Source of the DNA: Chelatococcus sp. YT9
Lineage (GTDB): Bacteria > Pseudomonadota > Alphaproteobacteria > Rhizobiales > Beijerinckiaceae
Reading direction: 5' to 3'
Length of the DNA stretch: 64,000 nt
Assembly (NCBI RefSeq): GCF_018398315.1
Contig: NZ_JAHBRW010000001.1
Location: 2,612,501 to 2,676,500, forward strand
Numbering within the stretch: position 1 is the stretch's first letter; each line of letters starts with the position of its first letter. Under the pieces are notes generated by a model. That model was not told the origin of the DNA, made no database searches, and saw only the letters and a program-made list of their open reading frames with translations. Shown piece after piece: positions 62,237-64,000 of this stretch. Position numbers and translations under genes: made by a program.

Positions 62237-63025
62237 TTGCGGAACGACGTTGTGCGAACGAAAGCCCTGTTCATTTCTGATGTGCATCTCGGTACCAAGG
62301 GATGCCAGGCAGATCTGTTGCTCGATTTCCTGCGGTTCCACGACGCCGATACGATCTATCTCGTCGGCGATATGGTCGACGGGTGGCGTCTTAGGCAGAA
62401 GTGGTATTGGCCCCAGGCGCATAACGACGTCGTTCAAAAGATGCTTCGTAAAGCACGCAAGGGCTGTCAGATCATTTATATTCCAGGTAATCATGACGAG
62501 TTTCTTCGTGATTACGTTGGGTCAAACTTCGGTGGCGTGTTGATCATGGAATACGCGATCCATGAAGCAGCCAATGGCAGCCGATATCTTGTCACGCATG
62601 GCGACCAATTCGACATGGTCGTGCGCCACGCCCGCTGGCTCGCCTTCTTCGGTGATCGCGCTTATGGCTTCGCCCTGTTCGTGAACACCTATCTCAATGT
62701 CGCGCGCCGTCGTCTCGGCCTGACCTACTGGTCCCTGTCTTCCTGGGCAAAGCTCAAAGTGAAGAACGCAGTGAATTACATTGGCCGCTTCGAGGAGTTG
62801 CTCGCCTCGGAGGCGCGTCGCCACGAGGCCGACGGCGTCATTTGCGGCCATATCCACCACGCCACGATGCATGACGACTATGGCGTCCGCTACATTAATA
62901 CCGGTGATTGGGTGGAATCCTGCACCGCCCTGGTCGAGCACTATGATGGCCGTTTCGAGATCGTTCGCTGGGGCCGATCGCGAGAGCCCAACGCGATTGT
63001 CCCCCTTCAGGAAGTGGCCGCCTGA
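62237..63025 (+). CDS. LpxH-like metallophosphoesterase
   Basis: The five metal-binding blocks of the calcineurin-like fold are intact in this 262-residue protein: DVHLGTKG, GDMVDGW, GNHDE, VTHGDQFD and GHIHHA. The arrangement and length match the LpxH/YbbF group that splits UDP-2,3-diacylglucosamine, though many alphaproteobacteria use LpxI for that step, so the true substrate may be another phospho-glycolipid. It starts at TTG 62237 behind GGAAGG; a GTG 15 bases later is possible. The stop overlaps the start of the GT4 gene (TGATG), so the two work together. Confidence 0.88.
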   Translation: MRNDVVRTKALFISDVHLGTKGCQADLLLDFLRFHDADTIYLVGDMVDGWRLRQKWYWPQAHNDVVQKMLRKARKGCQIIYIPGNHDEFLRDYVGSNFGGVLIMEYAIHEAANGSRYLVTHGDQFDMVVRHARWLAFFGDRAYGFALFVNTYLNVARRRLGLTYWSLSSWAKLKVKNAVNYIGRFEELLASEARRHEADGVICGHIHHATMHDDYGVRYINTGDWVESCTALVEHYDGRFEIVRWGRSREPNAIVPLQEVAA

Positions 63026-64000
63026 TGCGCGTTCTCGTTGCCACGGACGCCTGGCACCCGCAGATCAACGGCGTCGTGCGGTCGCTCGAGAATGTCGCGC
63101 GGGAGGCTCCTGCACTCGGCGCGGAGATTGTCTTCCTTACACCCGACATGTTTCGGACCTGGCCGATGCCGAGCTATCCGGAGATCCGGCTGGCGGTCGC
63201 CTTTGCCTCCTCGGTCCGGCGCAAGATGGCCGCGTTCAAGCCCGATTTCGTGCATATCGCAACCGAGGGACCGATCGGCTTGGCCGCGCGACGCGCCTGC
63301 ATCAGTGACGGGCAGTCCTTTACGACGAGCTATCATACGCGCTTTCCCGAATATCTCGCGGCCCGCTTGCCGGTGCCCACGGGTTGGAGCTACGCCGCAC
63401 TCAGGCGCTTTCACAACGCGGGGGCCGGCATCATGGTGAGCACGGGCACGATCGAGCGGGAACTCGCCGACAGGGGGTTCGGCCCGCTGATGCGCTGGTC
63501 GCGCGGGGTCGATGCATCGCTTTTCCGACCTCGGCCTGATGCCGCGCGACCTTTCGCGGGGCCGGTTTTCCTTTACGTCGGACGCGTTGCCGTCGACAAG
63601 AACATCGAGGCCTTTTTGAAGCTCGATCTCCCCGGAACAAAGGTGGTGGTGGGAGACGGCCCGGCCCGACCTGCCTTGCAGGCGACCTATCCTGAGGCCC
63701 GCTTCCTCGGGAGCCTTACCGGCGAGGCGCTCGCGGACATCTATTCCGCCGCGGATGTCTTCGTGTTTCCCAGCGCGACAGATACCTTTGGAATCGTGCT
63801 TCTGGAGGCGTTGGCGAGCGGCTTGCCCGTGGCCGCGCTGCCGGTTGCGGGCCCAATCGATGTCATCGGCTCGTCGGGATGCGGCGTGCTCGATCATGAT
63901 CTCAGAGAGGCTGCTCTCGCGGCGCTCGAGATCTCTCGCGCGCGCTGCCGTGACTATGGGCTCACCTTCACGTGGCAGGCCAGCGCCCGCCAGTTTCTAG
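63025..64000 (+). CDS. GT4 glycosyltransferase (partial, cut at the right edge)
   Basis: The frame from ATG 63025 is open to the end of the window (325 codons), so only the last few residues are missing. It begins MRVLVATDAWHPQINGVVRS, typical of GT4 enzymes of the MgtA/SQD2-like group that modify lipids. Later segments are FLYVGRVAVDKNIEAFLKL near residue 185 and the donor-site stretch SATDTFGIVLLEALASGLPV near 250. It is coupled to the LpxH-like phosphoesterase gene, a pair suggestive of glycolipid synthesis. The acceptor is unknown. Confidence 0.9.
   Translation, partial: MRVLVATDAWHPQINGVVRSLENVAREAPALGAEIVFLTPDMFRTWPMPSYPEIRLAVAFASSVRRKMAAFKPDFVHIATEGPIGLAARRACISDGQSFTTSYHTRFPEYLAARLPVPTGWSYAALRRFHNAGAGIMVSTGTIERELADRGFGPLMRWSRGVDASLFRPRPDAARPFAGPVFLYVGRVAVDKNIEAFLKLDLPGTKVVVGDGPARPALQATYPEARFLGSLTGEALADIYSAADVFVFPSATDTFGIVLLEALASGLPVAALPVAGPIDVIGSSGCGVLDHDLREAALAALEISRARCRDYGLTFTWQASARQFL

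Overview
The window is GC-rich (roughly 65%) and densely coded on both strands. Its gene content (leuA with a leucine-rich leader, KdsA/KdsB/KdsD, pabB-pabA-pabC, folP-folB-folK, an Rrf2 regulator, class II cytochrome c', RND efflux, LpxH-like phosphoesterase paired with a GT4) fits an alphaproteobacterium, most likely of the Hyphomicrobiales (Rhizobiales). This placement is inference from gene content and style; no rRNA gene or other decisive marker lies in the window.

Layout. 0-2.7 kb: a coupled operon of pyridoxal kinase, a PhzF-like isomerase and a Nudix hydrolase, facing a small lipoprotein gene. 3.2-5.4 kb: leuA behind a candidate leucine leader peptide with alternative RNA stems, a good terminator, then tRNA-Lys(CTT). 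5.7-33 kb: a surface-glycan region with a secreted cysteine-rich protein, a polysaccharide pyruvyltransferase, a probable glycosyltransferase in an AT-richer gene, GalU, the Kdo genes kdsA-kdsB-kdsD, two GT4 enzymes with N-terminal helical repeats, a TPR protein, a 1261-residue multi-domain glycosyltransferase, a nucleotide-sugar epimerase and 6-dehydrogenase, and a type I secretion ABC protein whose HlyD partner gene is broken. A 350-residue protein of unknown function follows an AT-rich gap of about 1 kb. 33-43.8 kb: housekeeping metabolism, with an Rrf2 regulator, pterin dehydratase, the p-aminobenzoate operon, and a six-gene overlapping operon running from amino-sugar use through folate synthesis to a cytochrome c, then cysteine synthase and a LysM protein. 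43.8-49.2 kb: a peptide-type ABC importer. 49.4-58.4 kb: rhodanese, an RND efflux pair, a lone molybdenum-hydroxylase large subunit and two c-type cytochromes. 58.4-64 kb: an XRE-cupin regulator, thiE-thiD, a DMT transporter, a candidate 22-codon gene, an LpxH-like phosphoesterase and a GT4 cut by the right edge.

How the genes fit together. GalU, the 6-dehydrogenase and the epimerase can supply nucleotide sugars, and the Kdo genes can supply CMP-Kdo. The pyruvyltransferase and the glycosyltransferases are suited to assembling a decorated surface glycan. No Wzx, Wzy or Kps-type exporter is in the window. PabABC and FolPBK cover the pABA and pterin branches of folate synthesis in two neighbouring operons.

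The items most worth checking are the leuA leader, the hlyD deletion at an 18-bp palindrome, the fused 1261-residue glycosyltransferase, the lone form II CoxL-like subunit with cytochromes, the six-gene overlapping operon, and the 22-codon gene at 62015. Nothing seen amounts to a clearly new defence or mobile system.
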